Source: Lactarius indigo
Lineage: Eukaryota > Basidiomycota > Agaricomycetes > Russulales > Russulaceae
Assembly: GCA_025766275.1 (NCBI GenBank)
Contig: JAFKAC010000008.1
Coordinates: 1,550,001-1,614,000, forward strand
DNA length: 64,000 nucleotides
Direction of reading: 5' to 3'
This document shows, piece after piece, positions 1 to 8,731 of this stretch (its first letter is position 1; each line of letters begins with the position of its first letter). A program made the translations under genes and the position numbers. The notes beneath the pieces were generated by a model. It was not told where the DNA came from, ran no database searches, and saw only the letters and a list, made by a program, of their open reading frames with translations.

Positions 1-935
1 ATGAGTGTAGTATTTACACAAGAAGTCTAGTCTACCGTACAAGCTAGGTAGACCTACGCTTAAATAACTGACAAGGTGTATGTACTGTACAAATATATGG
101 TGTCACTGATAAACAGCATAGCTAGAGAATCATACTCACAGTGGAACAGGGAGTACTGTGGTGAGATATGAAAGCACAGGGAAGCAGTTGACAGAGATAT
201 CTTGCAGGTAAAGCAAAGGGTGTCTGGCACACAACAGAGTGAGAACTGATGTGGACCAGGGCATACAGAGTACTCTACTTATACTATACAGAGGTGTGAC
301 ACTAGTACAAGGACAGTAACATAGAGTCACGGAATACAAGGAGCGTTGTTCTTCATACAGGACAAAAGGAGTGTACTAAAGGAGAACAAGGTGACTAGAA
401 CAAAGAAAGTCTAGACAATCATGATATCATAATGACATCACAATAAAGATAACGCTGCAAAGAGAACAAAGGATGGAGTACAATGAAATGTCCAGAGTGT
501 TCTACATGATGTCATTGTACATGATGTCATAGATAAGCTAAGAAGTCCGAGATTGTACAGATCATATAATCTAATCTACAGGTCAATATATCTTATCTAA
601 AGCAGTCCATATCTGCAAGTCCTTTTAGAGCCGCTAAGTGTGCACAGGCTACTTATCAACAGTCACAGCCTTAAAGGGGAACTAAGGGAAATACATAAAG
701 AGAACAAGGACAAGTCATAGAGAGAACAAAGGTGAATCATGTGGGCTCATGTGTGATCAGGGGTAAGGCAGAAACTAGCACATGTTAAGCTTTATCAAAA
801 GAGATTGTTGATAAGCAGGGCACATGATAGGAACCAATGAAACATAAAGTCCACATAATCATACAGGGCTCGTAAAGTGTTGGGAATGGGGTAGTAAGTC
901 AAAGAAAGGACAAGTCCAAGAAAGAATTTGTCACA
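1..935 (-). repeat. Gypsy family E 3' LTR, cut by window edge and by a solo LTR
   Basis: The pieces 1-106 and 662-935 match, in reverse orientation, the complete solo LTR at 17900-18479 (for example the shared reverse-complement block around 5-50 and the block around 770-890). On the minus strand the LTR begins TGTGACAAATTC at 935, directly preceded by a purine tract (GGATGGGGGG) at 939-948, so this is the 3' LTR of a minus-strand element whose interior lies to the right. The 5-bp repeat GTCAC at 102-106 and 662-666 marks the copia-type LTR that was inserted into it. The far end lies outside the window. Confidence 0.8.
107..661 (-). repeat. Solo copia-type LTR
   Basis: This is a complete LTR of the Copia-A/B family in reverse orientation, running from TGATGAACAGC-like sequence at 107 to CTTATCAACA at 661. 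It is flanked by the 5-bp target duplication GTCAC (102-106 and 662-666). There is no internal element sequence, so it is a product of LTR-LTR recombination. It carries only one copy of the internal block containing GGCACACAACAG, while most other LTRs of the family in this window carry two. Confidence 0.88.
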
Positions 936-969
936 TTACCCCCCATCCAGGTTTGAAGACACCTTGTCT

Positions 970-2062
970 TCAGGACTTGGGGTCGATCAAGATGTAAATG
1001 TCAGTGTCCAGGTTGTTCTCTGGCCACTCTGACACATCTTGGGGACAAAAGTGTGTGTGTAGGAAGAGAAAGGGACCATGTGCTCCACACTTGCAGCACA
1101 TCTCATATTGAGGGCAGTGGATTTTGTCATGGTTAGCATTGGAGCAGAAACATCGCCCACACCATCATCCTTGAGTGTTAGCTGTGATGGTTGGTGGGGA
1201 GGGTACTATGAAGGATGTTGTCTCCTTGGGGGGGGGGGCTGCCTGCCATATACATTCCTCCACTTGCTGCGTGGTGATGACTTCTGCAACCATGTCGGCC
1301 TGCCAAAAGATGCATCGGTGTGACTGATGCTCTTGGCTTTGGCAGTGTCAGCATGCAAGCCGAGGCCTTGTGGGGCAATCATGCACAAGGTGGCAGGGGC
1401 TGTTGCAATGGTAACATCACCATCTATGGGGTTTTTCATGGAGTTGGGGAAACTCAACTGGCCCTCTGCATTGAGGAGAGAGGGGGATGGCGTAGCAGGA
1501 GAAACATTGTGGGGTTGGGAGGGCAGTGAGTCATGCATATTTGTTGGTGATGAGAGTGAGGGCCCCAGCATACTGTAGGCATCATTTGGTTCCTGCTAAC
1601 ATCATGTCCACAGTGAGTTGTTCAGACCTGAGTTTTCGGGCCATGTCCTCCAGTTCTTCATGCCTCTGGTCCAGCTCCTTCATTGCAGCAAGCCCCATGC
1701 GAAGTCACATCACTTCAGCTGTAAGTTGTGGCATATTGAACTCAACCAGGGTTTCATTGAGGGCACATGTTTGGATGTTGTTTGGGTCGAAGAACTGGAG
1801 TTGCTCAGCAGAGAAGGGGGGGGCAGAGACACTAGGGTGTAGAGTTGACAGGTAGACTGTTTCTCCATAGCAGGGCTCCCCTTTCCCTGGTATCAAGCCC
1901 TAGCAGCTCCTTGAAGACCTTAGGAGTTGTTGCACACAGTGCTGATCTGACTTGGCTGTCATCTGCCATGTGACAGGAAGCCATTACAGAATACCATGCC
2001 CCCACAGAGGTGTGACAGTCTGTCTCAGCACAGGTTTTCACTGGGCTCCACCCTTTATCCAA
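970..2062 (-). pseudogene. Decayed 3' Pol tail of a gypsy family E element
   Basis: Reading from high to low coordinates, fragments in more than one frame give a helical, charged stretch (about 1570-1740, with the motif KELDQRHEELEDMARK) and then a Cys/His cluster (about 1040-1155, C-x1-C-x4-H-x4-C followed by CCKC) that stops at 970-972 just before the polypurine tract and LTR. The order, a helical segment then a terminal Cys/His cluster then the LTR, matches the tail of Gypsy-B. A run of nine G near 1230 probably marks a frameshift. No RT or integrase remains. The assignment to the Pol tail is inference from position and pattern. Confidence 0.5.
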
Positions 2063-2640
2063 TTTTTCTCACATATTCCCTTTGAAAAACACATTATATA
2101 TTGTCTAGCCAGGTGTTGCTTGAACAATCCATAAAAAATTTTGGTTTTGTTGATAAAATTTTGATATGCCACCCTCTTAGGAAAAATGATGACACAATTT
2201 AAAATTATTTGATAATAAAAATTGTGGAAGTATATTATGACATGTCCTCAATATTGCCAAGGTGTTGACACTCACAATTGCCATGATATAGTCTAAACAA
2301 CGGGTCATAATTTTATGTGTGAGATATTTAGGCAAACTACAAAGTGATATTTTCATTTTGTTATGCCATTTACACTTGACATAAAAATGTGCTATTTGCA
2401 TTTTCTCTACATATTACCTGTGAAATACTTTAACAAGATGTACAATATAACTCCTCATAAGATGTTGAAAATATTGTGGCAAAGAAAACTTATATTGTCT
2501 GCATATTGTACCTTCAAATGATATTGACAATATATAGTAACCTTATCAAAATTTTACATGATGAAAATTGGTGGATAAAAAAAACCTTTTATTATGGAAT
2601 ATGTCAACGTTTTGTCAACAGTAAAAGGCAATTTTCCATC
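2063..2640. other. AT-rich, CpG-poor sequence without recognisable gene
   Basis: No frame here gives a recognisable protein and only about two CpG dinucleotides are visible. The segment sits between two truncated gypsy remnants and may be strongly deaminated transposon or intergenic DNA. I see no terminal repeats or target duplications that define an element. Confidence 0.4.
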
Positions 2641-3039
2641 CAGTGTACAGGTTATCTGAGGAGGAGACCCCTCATACTCGGACTAGCTCCAGGATTGGGG
2701 TTTCTTTACAGCAAACCCCTCTACGCCACACCACATCTCCCCAAAAACAACCATGCCATCATTCCTCACAAAGAGTACTTCATGCTTCATGATCATCATC
2801 CTACTGACCTCCTACTCACATGTATTGGGGACATCACCCTTATTGAAGAACTATGTTGGTATCAGCAGATGGCCTTTGCAGAAGACCAGCTGGAGAGGTG
2901 AATTCAGTGACTCCAGGAGGAGAAGTACATGGTGGTGGAGGATAAAAAGGCCAGTATCTATTGTCTCAAACAGGCTAACATACTGGAGCGTATGGAGGAT
3001 GAAGCGGAGCGGATGAGAAACGAGTCAAAAGTGGATTAG
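2641..3039 (+). pseudogene. 3' remnant of a Gypsy-C family Pol tail
   Basis: The translation closely matches the last 130 residues of the Gypsy-C polyprotein at 56150-56547: LILGLAPGLGFLY, KPLYATPHLPKNN, then the helical segment FAEDQLER and KQANILERMEDEAERM. In-frame TGA codons at 2899 and 2908 interrupt it. It ends in TAG at 3037-3039 and is followed by the family's polypurine tract (3060-3071) and an LTR. Everything upstream of about 2641, including RT and integrase, is gone, so this is a 5'-truncated copy. Confidence 0.8.
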
Positions 3040-3071
3040 TGAGGTGGGCCTCACTCCTGAAAAGGGGGTGA

Positions 3072-3581
3072 TGTTACAGTATGGACTTTGGTACATGTTG
3101 TGAATGACTCATAGCTGGTTATGACTATGGCCCAATAGTATCATTAGTCATGGACTCTTACTTCATATCAGTCAGCATAGTAGTTCACATGTGATTGTGA
3201 CTCATGTATGACTCATTCCTAGGATAGCTGTACTAGGGTTCAAGCTAGTTATGCTACTGGTTACCTATTGTTCTAGTGGCACTTTAAAGCCCACATGTAT
3301 CTGTATAAGTAGTTGTCCTGAAAGACCAAGAGTCCCCATCTTGGTCTTCTTCAATCTACTACATTGACTTGTCTCTTGTCTGCCTTAGTCTCAGGACTAA
3401 GTGTGCTTCTGCTTTGACATACCAAGGGTCAAGCTTGTTATCATCTTTGCTGCAGTGTGTGCCTGTTGAGCCCCTGTTTAGCTTGCATTGGGTTGACATG
3501 TGTTCCCCATACACCTCATATCTGCTAAGTTGTTTATGCTGTCATGAGTCCAAGTCAGACTAACACCAGTGGAGTGTAACA
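3072..3581 (+). repeat. Gypsy-C family 3' LTR of the truncated copy
   Basis: This 510-bp LTR begins TGTTACAG right after the tract AAAAGGGGGTGA and ends GGAGTGTAACA. It is clearly similar to the two 509-bp Gypsy-C LTRs at 47948 and 56580 and to the solo LTRs at 24982 and 44332. It contains the TATA box and TCTTGGTCTTC block typical of the family. No target duplication can be checked because the 5' end of the element is missing. Confidence 0.85.
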
Positions 3582-3789
3582 GCTGGCATCCACCAAGTGA
3601 TAAGTGATGCAATGCATGAGACTGCTTACCGTCCTGTCAGCACTATCATCCAACACCACCACACCCTCCTTTGGAATGTGGTGAAGTCACTGAAGTATAC
3701 AGCCTATGCAAAGCAGCTTAAAGAAGACCCCACTTTCAGGATTGTACTCAATCAGGTGGTAAGTTATTTACTTGTTACTGAGACCTGAC
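3582..3789 (+). pseudogene. DUF6532-like gene, 5' fragment
   Basis: An open frame encodes ISDAMHETAYRPV..., then WNVVKSLKYTAYAKQLKED and FRIVLNQVVSYLLVTE. I recall similar segments in the N-terminal part of fungal DUF6532 proteins, a family of unknown function common in Agaricomycetes. The frame runs straight into the copia-type LTR1 at 3790. Its continuation lies 38 kb away at 41703-41776 and 42951 onward, beyond the nested insertions. The upstream limit is unclear because the family C LTR abuts it. The assignment rests on recall of the family pattern. Confidence 0.45.
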
Positions 3790-4146
3790 TGTCGATAAGT
3801 GACCCGCGTGCACTAAGTGGCTTGTATGAACTGGACTTGCAGCATGGACTGCTTTAGATTAGATTAATTGGACTTGTAGATTACATAGATTTGATCTGTA
3901 CAATCTAGCCCTTATCATTGCGTCATGTATGACATCACTGTATTTCTATGACATTATACTTCTGGACTTTGCATTGTACTCAACGCCTTTGTACTTTGCT
4001 TTGTTCTATACTTATTATGATGTCAGTATGATATCATTTGGTTCTGGACTCTTCTTGTTCTCCCTCTCCTTGTTCTCAAAGTGTCCACTCCTTTGTCCCT
4101 TTGTAGAACAATACTGCCTTTGTATTCTGTGACTAGTGTTACTAGC
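3790..4146 (+). repeat. Copia-type solo LTR1, first part
   Basis: This is the first 357 bp of a plus-strand LTR of the Copia-A/B family (it starts TGTCGATAAGTGACC). It is interrupted by Copia-A at 4147. The rest of the LTR resumes at 40309-40361 and, after a further insertion, at 41550-41702, where it ends TGTTCATCA. Summed, the pieces give a normal length of about 563 bp. The flanking 5-mers are CTGAC (3785-3789) and CAGAC (41703-41707), a 4/5 match, so this target duplication is slightly decayed. Confidence 0.82.
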
Positions 4147-4760
4147 TGATGAACAGCACACATAGGTAACATACTCACAGTGACAAGAGGAGACTGTGGT
4201 GAGATATGTTGGTAGGCTGGAAGCAGAGGTGTACAGGGTAATTGCAGAGAAGCAAGGGTCTGGCACACAAACAGTGAGAACTGATAATGATACATTGGAG
4301 AGTAGAAGACATACCTGGCACACAAACAGTGAGAACTGATGTGGACCAGGAGCATACATGGTACACTACTTATACTGTTTACAGGAGTGACACTACTACA
4401 AGGGGTGTAACATAGTGTCACATAGTACAAGAGACATTGTTCTACATGTGGACAAAAGGAATGTACAAATGGAGAACAAGGAGTGTAAGAGCAAAGAAAG
4501 TCCAGCCTAAGATGATATCATAGTGACATCACAATAAGGATATATCTAAAGAGAGAACAAAAGGCGTAGTACAATGACAGTTCTAGAGGAGTCCACATGA
4601 TGTCATGGTACAGTGATGTCATAGATAAGAAAATACAAGGTGTCCAAGATTGTACAGATCAATATCTAATCTACAAGTCCTGTATATCTAATCTAAAGCA
4701 GTCTATGCTGCAAGTCCGGTCCGTATGAGCCGCTAAGTGCACGCAGGTCACTTATCAACA
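4147..4760 (-). repeat. Copia-A 3' LTR
   Basis: This 614-bp LTR reads TGTTGATAAG...TGTTCATCA on the minus strand. It is preceded in element orientation by the purine-rich tract ACAGGGAGA (4761-4769), the likely plus-strand primer. It contains two copies of a block with CTGGCACACAAACAGTG about 57 bp apart. Its partner is 39689-40303. Confidence 0.9.
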
Positions 4761-4779
4761 TCTCCCTGTGATCTACAAT

Positions 4780-5607
4780 CTAAGCACACAAGAGTCCCAT
4801 GTCATCATTGTGCTTCTGTAGCAGGACACATGGTAGTGACTTTGTAAAGCCGTCCGCAACCATATCCACAGTAGGAGTTCTAATAAGGGTGATGGTCCCC
4901 TTTTCAATGTACTCCTGAATGACATGATGCCATATGGCAATGTGCTTAGACCATCTCCCAGTGACAGGGTTTAAGGCCAAGTCAATGGCACCCTTGTTGT
5001 CACCATGCAGTGGGATGGGGTCGTCAACCTCGTACCCAAGTTCCATGAGGAAGCTCTGATACCATGCAGCCTGGTTAGCTACATCAGTCATGGCCATGTA
5101 TTCCGCTTCCATTGTGTTTTGGGCAACAGTCTTTTGCTTGCGCAAAGACCAGCTTATTGCACCGTTAGCTAGAAGGAACACATAACCAGAGGTGGAGTGG
5201 CAGTCATCAGTCTGATCAGCCAGACTGGTATCAGTGTAGCCATGAAGGCCATCGCCACTGGCACCATCATAGACAATACGTATATCCATAGTTCCTACTA
5301 AGTAGGACAGGACATACTGCGCAAGTCGCAGATGTTGTGGTGAAGGATTCACTGCATACTGTGCCAGATGTGACACAGCAAAGGAGATATCTGGCCTAGT
5401 GCCAATCTGCACATAAAGCAGACTCCCAATCAGAGACTGGTAGTGAGAGATATCTGAGGCAGTTGCCTGCAACATATATTTAATCAGGTGCTCGTCAGCA
5501 CCAGCAGGCAAGGGTGTGTTGTGTGGTGTGGCATCAGACATGCCAAAGCATTCAAGGACATCCTTGATGTAGCCAGACTGATCTATTTCGATGCGTCTGA
5601 GGGAGCA
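4780..5607 (-). pseudogene. Copia-A Pol, C-terminal RT/RNase H part
   Basis: The minus-strand frame encodes the end of a Ty1/copia polyprotein: IGSLLYVQIGTRPDISFAV (RT-RNase H connection), then RNase H with YTDTSLADQTDD, SGYVFLL, NTMEAEYMA and SKHIAIWHHVI, ending about 20 bp inside the polypurine tract. The frame is open throughout. Upstream it is cut by the solo LTR at 5608. A 46-bp scrap of the same gene survives at 6225-6270 between that LTR and Gypsy-A, and the rest resumes at 13937. Copia-B carries the same region uninterrupted at 20163-21074. Confidence 0.9.
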
Positions 5608-6224
5608 TGTTGATAAGTGACCCTTGCGCACTTAGCGGCTCGTACGGACCGGACTTGCAGCATGGACTGCTTTAGATTAGATTAATTGGACTTGTAGATT
5701 ACTTACATTTGATCTGTACAATCTAGCGCTGATCATTGCGTCATGTATGACATCATGTACTATGACATCATGTAGAACACTCCAGACACTTCATTGTACT
5801 CAGCCCTTTGTTCTCCTTTAGTTCTTATCCTTATTATGATGTCATTATAATATCATCCTTGTCTGGACTCTCTTTGTTCTAGTCGCCTTGTTCTCTATTT
5901 ATACACTCCTTTTGTCCTGTATGTAGAACAACGCTCCTTGTATTCTGTGACTCTACGTTACCACTCTTGTACTAGTGTCACACCTCTGTACAGTATAAGT
6001 AGTAGTGCTTGTATGCTCCTGGTCCACATCAGTTCTCTCACTGCTGTGTGCCAGGTATGTTCTCTCCACTGTAATACCAACATCAGTTCTCTCACTGCTG
6101 TGTGCCAGACACTTCTGCTTCACCTGCAAGATATCTCTGTCAACTGCTTCCCTGTGCTTTCATATCTCACCACAGTACTCTTTGTTTCACTGTGAGTATG
6201 ATTCTCTAGCTATGCTGTTCATCA
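5608..6224 (+). repeat. Solo copia-type LTR inside Copia-A pol
   Basis: This complete 617-bp LTR (TGTTGATAAG...TGTTCATCA) is in the opposite orientation to its host element. The flanking 5-mers are GAGCA (5603-5607) and GAGCG (6225-6229). The uninterrupted sequence in Copia-B near 20987 (GGGAGCAGTCGTGC) confirms the empty site. Confidence 0.92.
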
Positions 6225-6270
6225 GAGCGGTTGTGCACAATGCGCATACCAAGATAAGATTCTATCTCCC

Positions 6271-6719
6271 TGTTACGGTTCTGTATATGGGACCCTTACT
6301 GTACTGGTTGTGACTACAGCGGTAAGGTAGATTAGTCACGGACTCGGAGTTTACGATAGGAGTTAGGCGTTGAAGGATGACTCGATCCTAGTACAGGTAG
6401 TAGTAGTATTAGGATTGCGGTACTTACGCAATACGTCGGATGCTACATTACGGTGACTCATAGCAGCGCTTGAAAGCCTGCTCTTCTTGTATTTAAGATA
6501 GCTGCGGAAGACTAAGACATGCCATCTTGGTCTTCTTCAATCGTCACTTCTTGTCTCGCATCTAGCTTCGCCTCTATTGAGATAGAGTGCCGTCTGAATT
6601 CTCTAGTGTCTTTGAACATCTAGAAGTTGCCTTCGTGCCATACGCCTCCTGGCGTGATTAGCTAAGTTACAAGTTGCCTTTGTACGCTCAAGTCGAGCTG
6701 ACGCCATGACGGTGTTACA
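6271..6719 (+). repeat. Gypsy-A 5' LTR
   Basis: It starts TGTTACGG and ends GGTGTTACA, 449 bp. It holds a TATA-like box (TATTTAAG, 6490-6497) about 34 bp upstream of ATCTTGGTCTT (6524-6534), which is complementary to the primer-binding site just downstream of the LTR. Confidence 0.93.
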
Positions 6720-6732
6720 TTAAGACCAAGAT
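6490..6732 (+). promoter_or_regulatory. Gypsy-A core promoter and self-priming site
   Basis: The TATA-like box at 6490-6497 predicts transcription starting near 6524. The block ATCTTGGTCTT (6524-6534) is a perfect 11-nt reverse complement of AAGACCAAGAT (6722-6732), which begins three bases after the LTR end. In Tf1/sushi-type elements the first nucleotides of the mRNA fold back onto the primer site and prime minus-strand synthesis without a tRNA. The spacing and complementarity here fit that model. The start site is inferred. Confidence 0.8.
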
Positions 6733-6739
6733 TCCCACT

Positions 6740-8731
6740 GTGGCGACTGTCAACACCTGTGACCAGTGGACGAGCTTTCGTCCACATCATTTGGAATGAA
6801 GAGGGGATTGCAATGTACTGACCTGATTCTTAGGAGCAGCCCGTTGGAGGGACCGAGGAGACGAAACCAGATATTTTGTGGAATTCAACGGACCTATGAG
6901 GTTCAGACCTGTTGAGTTCAACTTCGATCATCTGTGCTGGGTGGAAATTACGTGGAACCCCATAGACCATTGCTGGGACATTGTCAGACCAGCAGGAAGA
7001 CAATATCAGTGCGACATTGACGCACGTGAACTCAATTCATGGGCCGATTGGGGGCCAATCAACAGCCAAATACGAGAACACTCCACCGGAGAAGCAGTGA
7101 GTGAAGAAACTGAAGAGGAAGAACAGAGCAAAGAAAATCGACCAGCAAGCGTCGGACCCATCGAACAGTATACTATCCAACGAGCTGAGTCTCTACACAT
7201 ATCAGAACAACCGGAAGTCATCCACGTACGATCACCCACAGCAGAAATGGCCACAACTATGATGACAGCGGAAGAAATCATGACAGTAAGAGAACAAGCG
7301 GCACGAGAAGCAGCCGAGGCAATTAGATGAGAATCCCAACAACATCTCCTACCCATCAATCCCGACACAGGACATCGCATGACTGCAGATGATGCAGCAA
7401 TTTTTCGGGCTATAGGACCCGACCAAGGTGATCCTCCATCAGGAGACAGACAACGACAAGCACTATCACTCGACCCTCCACCAGGGTGGGGAGGACCCCT
7501 GGGAGGGGATTTTCCTCGACAACCAAGAGGAGGAGGAAATCCACCGGACCTTCCAAACAATCCACCGGAAGGGGGACCCCCAGGCGGAGGCAGAGGTGGA
7601 GGCCCACCAGGTGGGGGAGGAGTGGGGCACGGACATGAGAAATTAACAGGTGAACCCCCCACAATTTTCGACGGAGATCGTACTAAGGTGGACTCATTCC
7701 TCACGCAATGGCACGTATATTGGGGGATGAACCTCGACACCCCCATCATGCGCAACGACTACTGGCGAAGCCTCCTGTTTCTCTCCTACATCAAGGGGGT
7801 GTTGGTCAGCGAATGGGTACTGTTGTACCTCAAATGGCTCAACTGGCAAATACAACAAGGGATAGACCAACATACACGAGATCTGTGGAACGCGGTAGCA
7901 GAGGGATTTAACCAAAGGTTCGTCAATACCCTCGAACAAGAACAAGCTCAAGCGCTTCTGAGGAAAGGGCTTAAAATGATCGATGGGGACATCGACAAAT
8001 ACGTCAACGAATTCGAAGAAGCCACCAGAAAAGCAGGGTACCGCCTCAATGACCCCCAAACTATCGACCTATTTACCAAGGGGCTGCCCAAGAAGCTGTA
8101 TGAGAAGACCTACGATCTGGATGAGCCAGAAACGTTCGACAAATGGAAGCAAGTGACACTCCGCCGACAACGCAACTACATCCACATCCAAGCAAGGGTG
8201 GATGAATACAAGGACAACAAGCCGAAGAAAACGGGTAACGCCAGGTGGACCGTCCCCCAAAACCTTGCCAACCCATGGGCAATGGATACCTCTGCTGACC
8301 GGGTAAAGGCAAGGTTAGCAGGGTCAGAAGAAATCGATTACAGCAAACCACCATATACGAACCAACCCCCCTTCCCGCCGAGGGGAGGACCAGGAGTCAG
8401 AGGTCGAGGGAGAGGAGGGTCGCGACGAGACCTAAGGACGGTGCTATGCTATAACTGTAATGCGCCAGGCCATCTCTCACGAAATTGCCCCCTTCCCAGA
8501 CAGCCGCGGCAATGGCAGCCACAAAACCCTGGACCTTCCAATGTCCGGGCAGTGGAGACCGATTACTACACACAAGAACCACCACCAGCCCAGATACAGG
8601 CTGCCTCAACTAGTAAAATTGCGGAGGAGCGCGCTAAAGAATGGCTTACTGGAGTCGCAAACGCACCCGACGAAGTAAAGGACCTGATATTGCAGGACTT
8701 GTGGGGAAAAGAGGGTTTTCGGAGCGCCTGA
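6740..8731 (+). pseudogene. Gypsy-A Gag
   Basis: Gag begins in an open frame with no ATG; GTG at 6740 (A at -3, G at +4) is the best candidate start. It contains an N-terminal domain shared with Gypsy-C (DQWTSFRP, YFVEFNG, CWVEITWNPIDHCWDIV), a Gly/Pro-rich linker (about 7480-7630), a capsid region (TEFLTQWHVYWG-like, WNAVAEGFNQRFVNTLEQE), and a CCHC zinc knuckle CYNCNAPGHLSRNC (about 8450-8491). In-frame TGA codons at 6797, 6824 and 7328 break it. The natural stop TGA 8729-8731 follows a slippery heptamer and overlaps the pol frame. Confidence 0.85.
8713..8719 (+). other. Candidate -1 ribosomal frameshift site, Gypsy-A
   Basis: In the Gag frame the sequence reads GAG GGT TTT CGG, giving the canonical X XXY YYZ heptamer G GGT TTT ten bases before the Gag stop. 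The pol frame is at -1 relative to Gag and overlaps it. A short possible hairpin (ACCCA...TGGGT) follows the stop. Gypsy-C has the same heptamer at the same place. A second candidate, G GGA AAA, lies nine bases upstream but is not conserved in Gypsy-C. Confidence 0.65.

Noticed and set aside
4255..4345. Short regularly spaced repeats (GGCACACAAACAGTGAGAAC) resembling a CRISPR unit
   Set aside because: They are two copies of an internal LTR block, recur in every copia LTR, and the organism is eukaryotic.
7006..7755. Long minus-strand open frame with Gly/Pro-rich sequence opposite Gypsy-A gag
   Set aside because: It mirrors the codon pattern of the Gly/Pro-rich Gag linker on the plus strand; no homologous features or start context support it.
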